A stretch of 31,174 nucleotides of DNA from an uncultured Collinsella sp. (GCA_934654775.1 CAKUGR010000019.1:1-31174), one strand, 5' to 3'. Positions 16,794-24,261 are shown, counted from the stretch's first letter. Translations and numbers: made by a program. The notes: generated by a model from the letters alone, not told the origin.

Positions 16794-18071
16794 TTGTTTG
16801 AATGTGAACTGCCGTTTGACCACAAGACGTTGCATCTGGAGCTCGAGGATAAGAACTTCGCGGGTGTGATGGAAGGTCATCAAAACGAGTTTAAGACCAC
16901 GAAATCTCAGGAAGAGCTGGTAGAGGAGTCGCTTGCCAACCCTTATGGTTCGCCTTCGCTCGAGGAGCTTTGTGCTGGCAAGAAGGATATCGTCATCATT
17001 AGCTCCGACCATACGCGTCCCGTTCCTTCGCGTGTGACGATGCCTATTCTGCTGCATCACATCCACTCCGCTGCGCCTGAGGCGCGCGTTCGCATTCTGG
17101 TCGCTACGGGTATGCATCGTCCGTCGACGCACGAGGAGCTCGTCAACAAGTACGGCGAGGAGATCGTTGCCAACGAGGAAATCGTTATGCACGTCGCGAC
17201 TGACGACAGCATGATGAAAAAGATCGGCACCCTGCCTTCTGGTGGCGAGTGCATTATCAACAAGATTGCCGCCGATTGCGATCTGCTGCTTGCCGAGGGC
17301 TTTATTGAGCCGCACTTCTTTGCCGGTTTCTCTGGTAGCCGCAAGTCCGTCCTGCCTGGCATCGCCAGCTACAAGACCATCATGTACAACCACAACGGTC
17401 AGTTTGTGAACGATTCCCACTCGCGTGCCGGCAACCTGTGCCACAACCACGTGAGCGAGGACATGTTCGCCGCCGCCGAGATGGCTCACCTTGCCTTTGT
17501 GCTCAACGTGGTGCTCAACGGCAAGCATGAGGTCATCGGCTCCTTTGCCGGCGACATCCACAAGGCGCACGAGGCTGGCTGCGAGTTCGTGAAGAGCCTT
17601 GCCGGCGTTGAGCCCGTCGAGTGCGAGATCGCCATCACCACCAACGGCGGCTACCCGCTCGACCAGAACATCTACCAGGCCGTGAAGGGCATGTGCGCTG
17701 CCGAGGCTACGCTTCCCGAGGGCGGTGTGATCATCGACGTCGCCGGTTGTGCCGACGGTCACGGTGGCGAGGGCTTCTATCACAACATCGCCGACAACGA
17801 TCCGGCGGAGTTTGAGCGCGCCTGCATCGATCGTCCCAAGGACGAGACCCTGCCCGATCAGTGGACGAGCCAGATTTTTGCCCGCATCCTGGCGCATCAC
17901 CCTGTGATCATGGTCACCGACCTGTGCGATCACCAGATGCTCAAGGATATGCACATGACGCCGGTCAACACTATCGAGGAGGCGCTCAAGCTCGCCTTTG
18001 AGATGAAGGGTGCCGATGCTAAGGTGGCCGTCATTCCCGATGGCCTGGGCGTTGTCGTCGCGCAGCACTAG
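16794..18071 (+). CDS. larA: Nickel-dependent lactate racemase LarA
   Basis: Interconverts D- and L-lactate with a covalently bound nickel-pincer nucleotide cofactor. With the TTG start at 16794 the protein is 425 residues, and the key residues fall exactly on the Lactiplantibacillus plantarum LarA numbering: Asp72 and Arg75 in SDHTRP, His108 in ATGMHRPS, His174 in EPHFFAGFSG, Lys184 (cofactor thioamide lysine) in SRKSVLPGI, and His200 (nickel ligand) in MYNHNG. This supports the start over a TTG 24 bases upstream. AGGAAGAGG lies upstream of it. larD follows by 49 bases, in the same operon. Some LarA homologues racemise other 2-hydroxy acids, but the larB, larC and larD neighbours favour lactate. 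Confidence 0.94.
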   Translation: MFECELPFDHKTLHLELEDKNFAGVMEGHQNEFKTTKSQEELVEESLANPYGSPSLEELCAGKKDIVIISSDHTRPVPSRVTMPILLHHIHSAAPEARVRILVATGMHRPSTHEELVNKYGEEIVANEEIVMHVATDDSMMKKIGTLPSGGECIINKIAADCDLLLAEGFIEPHFFAGFSGSRKSVLPGIASYKTIMYNHNGQFVNDSHSRAGNLCHNHVSEDMFAAAEMAHLAFVLNVVLNGKHEVIGSFAGDIHKAHEAGCEFVKSLAGVEPVECEIAITTNGGYPLDQNIYQAVKGMCAAEATLPEGGVIIDVAGCADGHGGEGFYHNIADNDPAEFERACIDRPKDETLPDQWTSQIFARILAHHPVIMVTDLCDHQMLKDMHMTPVNTIEEALKLAFEMKGADAKVAVIPDGLGVVVAQH

Positions 18072-18120
18072 TGCGCGGCCTAAACGAATCGTTTATAACC
18101 GACAAGAAAGATAAGGTTTT

Positions 18121-18852
18121 ATGCTTACCAAACTCCTCTGCGAATTCGGCGCGACGGCCCTCATGATCGTCTTTGGCGTGGGCGTGCACTGCGATACCGT
18201 GCTCAAGGGCACCAAGTATCAGGGCTCTGGCCACATGTTTGCCATCACCACCTGGTCTTTTGGCATCTCGGTCTGCCTGTTTGTCTTTGGCGGCGCCGTG
18301 TGCATGAACCCCGCCATGGTGCTTGCCCAGTGCATCGTAGGCCTGGTGCCGTGGAGCAGCTGCATCCCCTTCATGATTGCCGATATGCTCGGCGGCTTTG
18401 TGGGCGCCGTAATCGCTTGGTTTATGTATGCCGATGAGTTCAAGGCTTCCGAGGGCGTCGTCGACCCCATTGCCCAGCGCAACATTTTCTCGACCAACCC
18501 CACCACCGAGGGTACCAACTATGCCCGCAACTTCTTCTGCGAGGCTATCTGCACCTTCGTGTTCATCAGCGCCATCCTTGCTGCCGCTAGCCGCGCCGGC
18601 GAGAACGTTCTGATGCTCGCCATCTGCGTTGGCCTGATCGTTTGGGCCGTTGGCATGGGCATGGGTGGCATCACCGGCTTCGCCATGAACCAGGCTCGTG
18701 ACCTTGGTCCTCGCATGGCCTATCAGGTGCTGCCGATCAAGAACAAGGCTGACAACAACTGGAAGTACGGCCTGCTTGTTCCTGGCATCGCTCCGTTTGT
18801 CGGTGCTATTGTGGCCGCACTGTTTGTGCATGGCTTCTTGGGCATGTTCTAG
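18121..18852 (+). CDS. larD: LarD-type aquaglyceroporin, lactate channel
   Basis: Major intrinsic protein of 243 residues with six predicted membrane helices and two half-helix re-entrant loops. The first selectivity motif is intact (CMNPAMVLAQ). The second, normally NPARD, reads NQARDLGPR, so the proline is replaced by glutamine. The opening segment EFGATALMIVFGVGV is typical of glycerol-facilitator and LarD proteins. Placement directly after larA makes a lactic acid channel the best call, as in L. plantarum where LarD carries both lactate isomers. Glycerol transport cannot be excluded from sequence. The ATG follows AAGG with short spacing. The operon converges on tetR. Confidence 0.85.
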   Translation: MLTKLLCEFGATALMIVFGVGVHCDTVLKGTKYQGSGHMFAITTWSFGISVCLFVFGGAVCMNPAMVLAQCIVGLVPWSSCIPFMIADMLGGFVGAVIAWFMYADEFKASEGVVDPIAQRNIFSTNPTTEGTNYARNFFCEAICTFVFISAILAAASRAGENVLMLAICVGLIVWAVGMGMGGITGFAMNQARDLGPRMAYQVLPIKNKADNNWKYGLLVPGIAPFVGAIVAALFVHGFLGMF

Positions 18853-18873
18853 TCCAGGGCTACATAGTTGTCC

Positions 18874-18998
18874 GCTGCCCGCATGGGGTAACTTCCCAGC
18901 GCGTCCTCGGACATGAAAGAACCCCCGCTGCGCACTTCGTGCGGCGGGGGTTCTTTCGTCCTGCGGAATGCGCTGGGAAGTTACCCCATGCGGGCAGC
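18874..18998. repeat. Long nested hairpin after larD, GTCCTC/TGCGGA type
   Basis: Perfect 29-base arms lie at 18874-18902 and 18970-18998. Inside, GTCCTC on the left faces TGCGGA on the right. GGAC pairs with GTCC, a two-base bulge (AT) follows on the left, GAAAGAACCCCCGC (18915-18928) pairs perfectly with 18944-18957, and CGCAC-TTC-GTGCG caps the structure. It lies between the convergent larD and tetR genes. The inner stem has A- and T-rich ends and could act as a bidirectional terminator. No gene is seen in 18853-19174. Confidence 0.85.
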
Positions 18999-19053
18999 TG
19001 CGGAGTCTTTGCTGCGCTCGAGTAGGCAACCCAACATATATATCTGAATTTAA

Positions 19054-19160
19054 ATGGGATGGGCGCTTTGTTGCGATGGGCCTTGAGAGACGGGCGGCAC
19101 TTTGGGTAGGCTCGATACCTTGGGGTGGAGCGGTGCCTTGAGATGGGGGTTGCGCTTTGG
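19054..19160. repeat. Degenerate short tandem repeats downstream of tetR
   Basis: Read on the minus strand, six units begin CAAAGCGC, CAAGGCAC, CAAGGTAT, CAAAGTGC, CAAGGCCC and CAAAGCGC, spaced about 15 to 21 bases apart with C-rich tails. The copies are too diverged for recent slippage. No ribosome binding site or recognisable protein goes with them. Confidence 0.5.
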
Positions 19161-19174
19161 GGCCGAGCGGGTAC

Positions 19175-19714
19175 TTAGTTGAAGAGGGGTGCTATGGCTG
19201 AGAGGTAGTTTTTGGCTACGTCGGCTTTGTTGGCTTGGAAGTTGTGCCAGGCCCACCATTGGACCATTCCTACGAAGCTTGAGGCTATGTGGTGTAGTAG
19301 GAAGCTTCGGTCCATGGTGGCGGCGGGGCCGTTTGGGTCGGTGGGGACGGTTTCGGCTGCTCGTGACATGATGGTCTTGCGTAAGCAGTCGGCGAAGACG
19401 CGTGAGCCGGCGCCGGCTACGAGGGCTCGTACGCCCTGGCGGCGTTCCCAGAGGTTGTTGAGGATATGCTCGACTTGTACGAGCGGATCATCGAGCGGTG
19501 TGCCATCGTCGTCGAGGGCGTGGGCGCAGATGTCGTTCACGAGTTCGGACAGTAGGTCATCTTTGCTCTTGAAGAGGCCGTAGAACGTGGCCCGACCCAC
19601 ATGGGCGCGAGCGATGATGTCGCCGACGGTGATCTTGCCGTAGTCCTCCTCGCGAAGGAGCTCAGAGAATGCGGCAACGATGGCGGCGCGGCTTTTGGTT
19701 TTGCGGGCATCCAT
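19175..19714 (-). CDS. TetR/AcrR family transcriptional regulator
   Basis: A 179-residue one-domain-plus-HTH regulator. The N-terminal DNA-binding domain (about 1-55) has the TetR signature: TKSRAAIVAAFSELL, then ITVGDIIARAHVGRATFYGLFKSKDDLL with the FY motif in the recognition-helix region. The remainder is a helical ligand and dimer domain with no recognisable ligand motif. The ATG at 19714 lies two bases after the larC stop, so it is the last gene of larB-larC-tetR and probably coupled to larC translation. In L. plantarum the lar genes are controlled by a Crp-Fnr protein (LarR). A TetR regulator here may be the replacement, but that is inference from position. Confidence 0.88.
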   Translation of the reverse strand: MDARKTKSRAAIVAAFSELLREEDYGKITVGDIIARAHVGRATFYGLFKSKDDLLSELVNDICAHALDDDGTPLDDPLVQVEHILNNLWERRQGVRALVAGAGSRVFADCLRKTIMSRAAETVPTDPNGPAATMDRSFLLHHIASSFVGMVQWWAWHNFQANKADVAKNYLSAIAPLFN

Positions 19715-19716
19715 GG

Positions 19717-20646
19717 CTATGCATCCACGTGAACAAGCAGGCAACGGAGCGTGCCGGAGCAGCCCTCGTAGGGGCGCTTACCGGCGCCGTAGCCGACGGC
19801 CTCGATGCGGTAGCGGGCCGGCAGGTGCTCGGACGTGCGCAGTGCGGCAACGATGGCGGCGCCCGTGGGCGTCACGAGCTCGCCGGCGACCGGCGCGGGC
19901 GTGAGGGCGATATTGCCCGCCTGGCACAGGTTGACGACAGCGGGGACGGGGATGGGCATAAGGCCGTGGGCACAGTGGATGGTGCCGTGACCCTCGGAGA
20001 GCGACTCGACCACGATGTCCTCAATACCCAGGTCATCGAGGCAGATGGCGACGGAGCAGACGTCGACGATGGAGTCGACGGCGCCCACCTCGTGGAACAT
20101 GACGGTCTCGGGCGTTTTGCCGTGGGCCTTGGCCTCGGCGGCGGCGAGCGCGGTAAAGATGGCGAGCGCGCGACGCTTGGCGCCATCGCTTAGCTGCGAG
20201 CCGTCGATGATGGCGGTGACGTCCGCCAGGGAGCGGTGATGATGAGCGTGGTGGTGACCGTCGTGGTCATGGGCATGTTCATGCGTGTGCTCGTGGCAGT
20301 GGACATGCTCGTCCTCGTGATGATGTTCATGCTCGCCATGGTCGTGATGGTGGTGATGAGCGTGCTCGTGCGCGTGCTCGGCGGTCGCGTCGTTGCCGTA
20401 GAGCCAGGCCATGTCGTGGTCGTGGTTCTCGAGCTCCTCTGCCAGCTGAACGTCAAAGTCGCAGGCGTCGATGCCATGCTTGTTTACGCGCGTCACGGCA
20501 ATCTCAAAGCCGCCGACCGGAAGCGTGGCGAGCTGCTCGCGCAGATGCTCCTCGCTGGCGCCCAGGTCGAGCAGGGCCGCGACGGTCATGTCGCCGCTGA
20601 TGCCCGAGGTGCCGTCGATGATAAGCGTGTGCTGATGGTTTGACAT
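19717..20646 (-). CDS. larC: LarC-family nickel insertion protein, N-terminal (LarC1-like) form
   Basis: LarC inserts nickel into the pincer cofactor of lactate racemase in a CTP-dependent reaction. This protein is 309 residues. It opens with DGTSGISGDM and contains the family segments MFHEVGAVDSIVDV, AHGLMPIPVPAV and ELVTPTGAAIV, ending soon after GYGAGKRPYEGCSGTLR. Residues 91-137 are an exceptional metal-binding run with 27 histidines in 47 positions. Full LarC proteins continue for about another 130-150 residues (the LarC2, CTP-binding part). Here the frame stops and tetR begins two bases later, so that domain is missing. AAGGAG precedes the ATG, ten bases after larB. It is either a LarC1-only protein with a partner elsewhere or a variant working without the second domain. 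Confidence 0.88.
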   Translation of the reverse strand: MSNHQHTLIIDGTSGISGDMTVAALLDLGASEEHLREQLATLPVGGFEIAVTRVNKHGIDACDFDVQLAEELENHDHDMAWLYGNDATAEHAHEHAHHHHHDHGEHEHHHEDEHVHCHEHTHEHAHDHDGHHHAHHHRSLADVTAIIDGSQLSDGAKRRALAIFTALAAAEAKAHGKTPETVMFHEVGAVDSIVDVCSVAICLDDLGIEDIVVESLSEGHGTIHCAHGLMPIPVPAVVNLCQAGNIALTPAPVAGELVTPTGAAIVAALRTSEHLPARYRIEAVGYGAGKRPYEGCSGTLRCLLVHVDA

Positions 20647-20656
20647 GAAATGCTCC

Positions 20657-21439
20657 TTAGCGGGCGCAGGACGCGCCGGCGCTCAGATGATTGATAAGAC
20701 TTGCCTGATAGGCGGCGCCGAAGCCGTTGTCGATGTTGACGACCGAAACGCCGCTGGCGCAGGAGTTGAGCATGGCGAGCAGTGCGGCCACGCCGCCAAA
20801 GCTCGCGCCATAGCCCACGCTGGTGGGGACGGCGATGACCGGACAGCTCACAAGGCCTCCGATGACGCTCGCCAGGGCGCCTTCCATGCCGGCGATGGCG
20901 ATGACCACCTGCGCCTGGGCAAGTTCTTCGGCATGAGCAAGCAGACGGTGCAGGCCGGCGACACCCACGTCGTAGAGGCGATCGACCTCGTTGCCGTAGA
21001 ACTCGGCCGTCAACGCGGCCTCCTCGGCGACGGGTAGGTCGCTCGTGCCGGCGCAGGCGACGACGATGCGTCCGTTGCCGGTGGGGGAGGGCTTGCCACC
21101 CACCAGGGCGAGCTGGGCGTCCGGGACATATCCCAGGTCGATGTCGTTGCCAAGAAGCTCAGCGGTGCGCGCGGCTTTTTCGGCATCCAAGCGCGTGACC
21201 AGGATACGCTCCTGGCCGGCATCGAGTAATGCTTTGATAATGGCGGCAATTTGCTCGGCGGTTTTACCGGCGCCGTAGACAACCTCGCCGGCTCCCTGGC
21301 GCACTCCGCGCGAAAGATCGAGCTGTGCAAAGCCCAGATCGGCGGTCGGAGCCGTCTGGATGCGCGTGAGGGCATCGGCCGGTGCAACATTTCCATCTGC
21401 CACGTCACTTAGCAATTGCTCAAGATTGCGTTTGTCCAT
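20657..21439 (-). CDS. larB: LarB, pyridinium-3,5-biscarboxylic acid mononucleotide synthase
   Basis: First enzyme of nickel-pincer cofactor synthesis: it carboxylates nicotinic acid adenine dinucleotide and releases AMP to give the dicarboxylated mononucleotide used by LarE. It is 260 residues, normal for the family. The C-terminal half resembles PurE: GTSDLPVAEEA (about 130) is followed by GMEGALASVIGGL, PVIAVPTSVGYGASFGG, and NSCASGVSVVNIDNGFGA near the end. The N-terminal part has the LDLSRGVRQGAGEVVYGAGKT segment. AAGGGA lies before the ATG. It is the first gene of larB-larC-tetR. larE, expected next in the pathway, is not in the window. Confidence 0.95.
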   Translation of the reverse strand: MDKRNLEQLLSDVADGNVAPADALTRIQTAPTADLGFAQLDLSRGVRQGAGEVVYGAGKTAEQIAAIIKALLDAGQERILVTRLDAEKAARTAELLGNDIDLGYVPDAQLALVGGKPSPTGNGRIVVACAGTSDLPVAEEAALTAEFYGNEVDRLYDVGVAGLHRLLAHAEELAQAQVVIAIAGMEGALASVIGGLVSCPVIAVPTSVGYGASFGGVAALLAMLNSCASGVSVVNIDNGFGAAYQASLINHLSAGASCAR

Positions 21440-21482
21440 ATAAGTTCCCTTCGACGCTTAAAAGTTTAGCACGCAAAGGGCT

Positions 21483-21516
21483 ATTTCCGAACATTAGAGC
21501 AAAATTGTTCGGAAAT
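21483..21516. promoter_or_regulatory. Inverted repeat upstream of larB, candidate operator
   Basis: ATTTCCGAACA (21483-21493) and TGTTCGGAAAT (21506-21516) form a perfect 11-base inverted repeat with a 12-base spacer, 44 bases before larB. On the minus strand a TAAACT box lies downstream at a spacing that would put the repeat's inner arm over the -35. No U-tract follows, so an operator is more likely than a terminator. The binding protein is unknown; the operon's own TetR is one candidate. Confidence 0.5.
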
Positions 21517-21555
21517 CTAATATGTCAGATTTGATGGAGTTGTGAGGTTAACTCG

Positions 21556-22191
21556 CTAGTCGCGCAGGATGATGTCCATGGCGAGCATCAGGTTGCGCTC
21601 ATCGATGGCAAACGGTGCCGCCTCGCGCGTCTTGGGCTTGGCGCAAAACGCGATACCGGTGCCCGCGGCCTGGATCATGGGGATGTCGTTTGCCCCGTCG
21701 CCAATAGCGACCGTGTGGGCCATGTCGACGCCGCACTCAACCGCCCAATCCAGCAGCTGGATGAGCTTGGACTCCTTGGTCACAATGCCTGCCGCCAGCT
21801 TGCCGGTGAGCTTGCCGTCCACGACCTCCAGACGATTGGCCAGGCAAAAGTCGATACCCGCGGCAGCCACGATCTTATCGGCGACCTCGTGAAAGCCGCC
21901 GCTCACCACGCCGACCTTCCAGCCCTTGCTGTGTGCCGAGCGCACAAGCTCCAACGCGCCGGGGGTAAATGTCACGCGCTCAAAGGTGCGCTCGAACACG
22001 CTCTCGTCCAGGCCGGCAAGCAGCCCCACGCGTTCCTCGAGCGCCTGCTTAAAGTCAAGCTCGCCGCGCATGGCGCGCTCGGTGATTTGCGCCACCTGCT
22101 CACCCACGCCGGCTTCCTCGCCCAGCAGGTCGATAACCTCCTGGTTGATGAGGGTGGAGTCGATATCCATAACGATGAGGCGTGCAGTCAT
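21556..22191 (-). CDS. serB: Phosphoserine phosphatase SerB
   Basis: Last step of serine synthesis, hydrolysing O-phosphoserine. It is 211 residues, a HAD-family enzyme of the short SerB form without an ACT domain. HAD motif I is MDIDSTLINQE, with Asp9 as the nucleophile and Asp11 as general acid/base. The E-rich cap helices include RAMRGELDFKQALEERV. Motif II is VVSGGFHEV, the motif III lysine lies in GIVTKESKL, and motif IV is IGDGANDIPMIQAAG. The ATG at 22191 has GAAAGG seven bases upstream; the longer reading from 22236 lacks a site. It is divergent from aspS and separated from larB by 116 bases with its own probable promoter zone. Confidence 0.95.
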   Translation of the reverse strand: MTARLIVMDIDSTLINQEVIDLLGEEAGVGEQVAQITERAMRGELDFKQALEERVGLLAGLDESVFERTFERVTFTPGALELVRSAHSKGWKVGVVSGGFHEVADKIVAAAGIDFCLANRLEVVDGKLTGKLAAGIVTKESKLIQLLDWAVECGVDMAHTVAIGDGANDIPMIQAAGTGIAFCAKPKTREAAPFAIDERNLMLAMDIILRD

Positions 22192-22384
22192 GGCGGGCCT
22201 TTCCGAGTGCTGTTTTATTGGGGCATATTGTCGCACGTGACGAGCGCGGGTGGGTGCCGCGGCGCGTCAATTGTTTCGTCTCCGTCAAGTCTTTGGGCAG
22301 GAGCCACTTTTTCGCGGCACATCGACACAGGTGCGATAAGATAGAACGCCATGTCTGGCTGCGCGGTTTACGCAGGCTGGGCAA

Positions 22385-22426
22385 ATCTGTACGACGCCGC
22401 CCGGAACGACACGGGGCGGCACAGAT
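22385..22426 (+). promoter_or_regulatory. Hairpin in the aspS leader
   Basis: GCCGCCC (22396-22402) pairs with GGGCGGC (22414-22420), and ATCTGT (22385-22390) pairs with ACAGAT (22421-22426) around a five-base bulge. It ends eight bases before the AAAGGAGG ribosome binding site, so it could affect translation. I compared it with T-box features and saw no match. TAAGAT at 22337-22342 is a possible -10. The rest of 22192-22447 shows nothing clear. Confidence 0.45.
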
Positions 22427-22447
22427 CCATAAAGGAGGATCACTGGT

Positions 22448-24235
22448 ATGAGCCAGACCCGTCCCATCGACGAGCATTCCATGCACACCCGTACCTGCGG
22501 CGAGCTTCGCCGCGAGAACGTGGGCGAAGAGGTTACCCTCACCGGTTGGGTGAGCCGTCGCCGCGATCACGGCGGCCTTATTTTCTGCGACCTTCGCGAC
22601 CGCGAGGGCATCACGCAGCTTACCTTCGACCCCGAGCACTCCGACGGCGACGCCTTTAAGATCGCCGAGACCATGCGTCCCGAGTGGCCCATCAAGATTC
22701 ACGGCGTCGTGCGCGCCCGTGGTGAGGAAACCACCAACACCAAGCTCGCGACCGGCGAGATCGAGGTCCTGACCGACCACGCCGAGGTGCTTAACACGTC
22801 CGTCACCCCGCCGTTCCAGATCGAGGACGGCATTGAGACCAGCGAGGACACCCGTCTGCGCTATCGTTATCTGGACCTCCGTCGTCCCGAAATGATGGCC
22901 AACCTCAAGCTGCGCTCCGACTTCACCTTTGCCATTCGCGAGGCGCTGCACAACCGTGAGTTCATGGAGGTCGAGACGCCCTCCCTGTTTAAGTCCACGC
23001 CCGAGGGCGCTCGCGACTTCATCGTCCCCAGCCGCATCCAGCCGGGCAACTTCTACGCTCTGCCGCAGTCCCCGCAGCTCCTGAAGCAGCTGCTTATGGT
23101 CGGAGGTGTCGAGCGCTATTACCAGGTTGCCAAGTGCTTCCGCGACGAGGACCTGCGCGCCGACCGTCAGCCCGAGTTCACCCAGGTCGATATCGAGATG
23201 TCCTTCGTGGACCAGAACGACGTCATGAGCGCGCTCGAAGAGGTTCTTGCCGATGCCTTCGGTCGCATGGGTGTCGAGATGCCCACGCCGCTGCGTCGCA
23301 TGGACTACTGGGAGGCCATGGACACCTATGGCTCCGACAAGCCCGATACCCGCTACGGCATGCACCTGGTCGATCTGACCGACATCTTTGCCAACTCCAA
23401 GTTCAAGGTCTTCGCGACTGCCGCAAACGAGGGGGGCTCTGTCGTCAAGGCTATCAACGCCAAGGGTGCCGGTGCCTGGGCACGTGCCAAGATCGATAAG
23501 CTCGCCGGCGTGGCCTCCACGTTTGGCGCCAAGGGCCTGGCCTGGATCGCCTTCCGCGAGGACGGCTCCATCAACAGCCCCATCGTCAAGTTCTTCTCGG
23601 ACGAGGAGATGGCGGACCTGCGTGAGCGCATGGACGTCGAGCCCGGCGACCTTGTGATGTTCGCCGCCGGTCCGCGCCTGCTCTCCGACGAGATCCTGGG
23701 CGGCATGCGTTCCCACATGGCCAATGCGCTCGAGATCAAGCGCGAGGGCCACGACTTCCTGTGGGTCGTCAACTTCCCGCTGTTCCACTGGGACGAGGAT
23801 CGCAAGGCCTATGCTGCCGAGCATCAGCCCTTCACCCTGCCGACCGAGACCGACATCGCCAAGATCGAGGCCGATCCGTTGGCAGCCGGTTCTTGCACCT
23901 ACGACTTTGTCATGGACGGCTTTGAGGCCGGTGGCGGCGGTATGCGTATCCACAACGCCGAGATGCAGATGTCTATGCTCAAGCTCCTGGGCTTTACCGA
24001 GGAGCGTGCCGAGTCTCAGTTTGGCTTCCTCATGGAGGCCCTCAAGTTTGGTGCGCCCCCGATGGGCGGTTTCGCTCTGGGCCTGGACCGCGTGTGCATG
24101 CTGCTCACCGGTTCCGACTCCATTCGCGACGTCATGGCGTTCCCCAAGACGGCCAGCGGCTCCGACCTCATGTCGGGCGCCCCGAGTGCCGTTTCCGGCG
24201 CCCAGCTTAAGGACGTCAGCCTGCGCCTGATGTAG
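22448..24235 (+). CDS. aspS: Aspartate--tRNA ligase (bacterial type)
   Basis: Class IIb synthetase charging tRNA-Asp, 595 residues with the bacterial GAD insertion. The N-terminal OB-fold anticodon domain includes GWVSRRRDHGGLIFCDLRD. Motif 1 is around RYRYLDLRRPEMM. Motif 2 is FRDEDLRADRQPEFTQVDIE, motif 3 is GFALGLDRVCMLL, and the C-terminus has VMAFPKTASGSDLMSGAPS. His41 sits at the OB-fold position that is His in the non-discriminating Pseudomonas enzyme and Leu in the discriminating E. coli enzyme. AAAGGAGG lies before the ATG. It is transcribed alone and ends at a strong terminator. Confidence 0.97.
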   Translation: MSQTRPIDEHSMHTRTCGELRRENVGEEVTLTGWVSRRRDHGGLIFCDLRDREGITQLTFDPEHSDGDAFKIAETMRPEWPIKIHGVVRARGEETTNTKLATGEIEVLTDHAEVLNTSVTPPFQIEDGIETSEDTRLRYRYLDLRRPEMMANLKLRSDFTFAIREALHNREFMEVETPSLFKSTPEGARDFIVPSRIQPGNFYALPQSPQLLKQLLMVGGVERYYQVAKCFRDEDLRADRQPEFTQVDIEMSFVDQNDVMSALEEVLADAFGRMGVEMPTPLRRMDYWEAMDTYGSDKPDTRYGMHLVDLTDIFANSKFKVFATAANEGGSVVKAINAKGAGAWARAKIDKLAGVASTFGAKGLAWIAFREDGSINSPIVKFFSDEEMADLRERMDVEPGDLVMFAAGPRLLSDEILGGMRSHMANALEIKREGHDFLWVVNFPLFHWDEDRKAYAAEHQPFTLPTETDIAKIEADPLAAGSCTYDFVMDGFEAGGGGMRIHNAEMQMSMLKLLGFTEERAESQFGFLMEALKFGAPPMGGFALGLDRVCMLLTGSDSIRDVMAFPKTASGSDLMSGAPSAVSGAQLKDVSLRLM

Positions 24236-24261
24236 GCGAGCGGCTACATATTGCCTGTATG

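Noticed and set aside
19717..19744. Programmed frameshift in larC as in L. plantarum
   Set aside because: The alternative frame leads into a TetR helix-turn-helix, not LarC2, so a shift would not restore LarC.
22337..22447. T-box riboswitch before aspS
   Set aside because: The leader is too short, and no T-box sequence or specifier stem was recognised.
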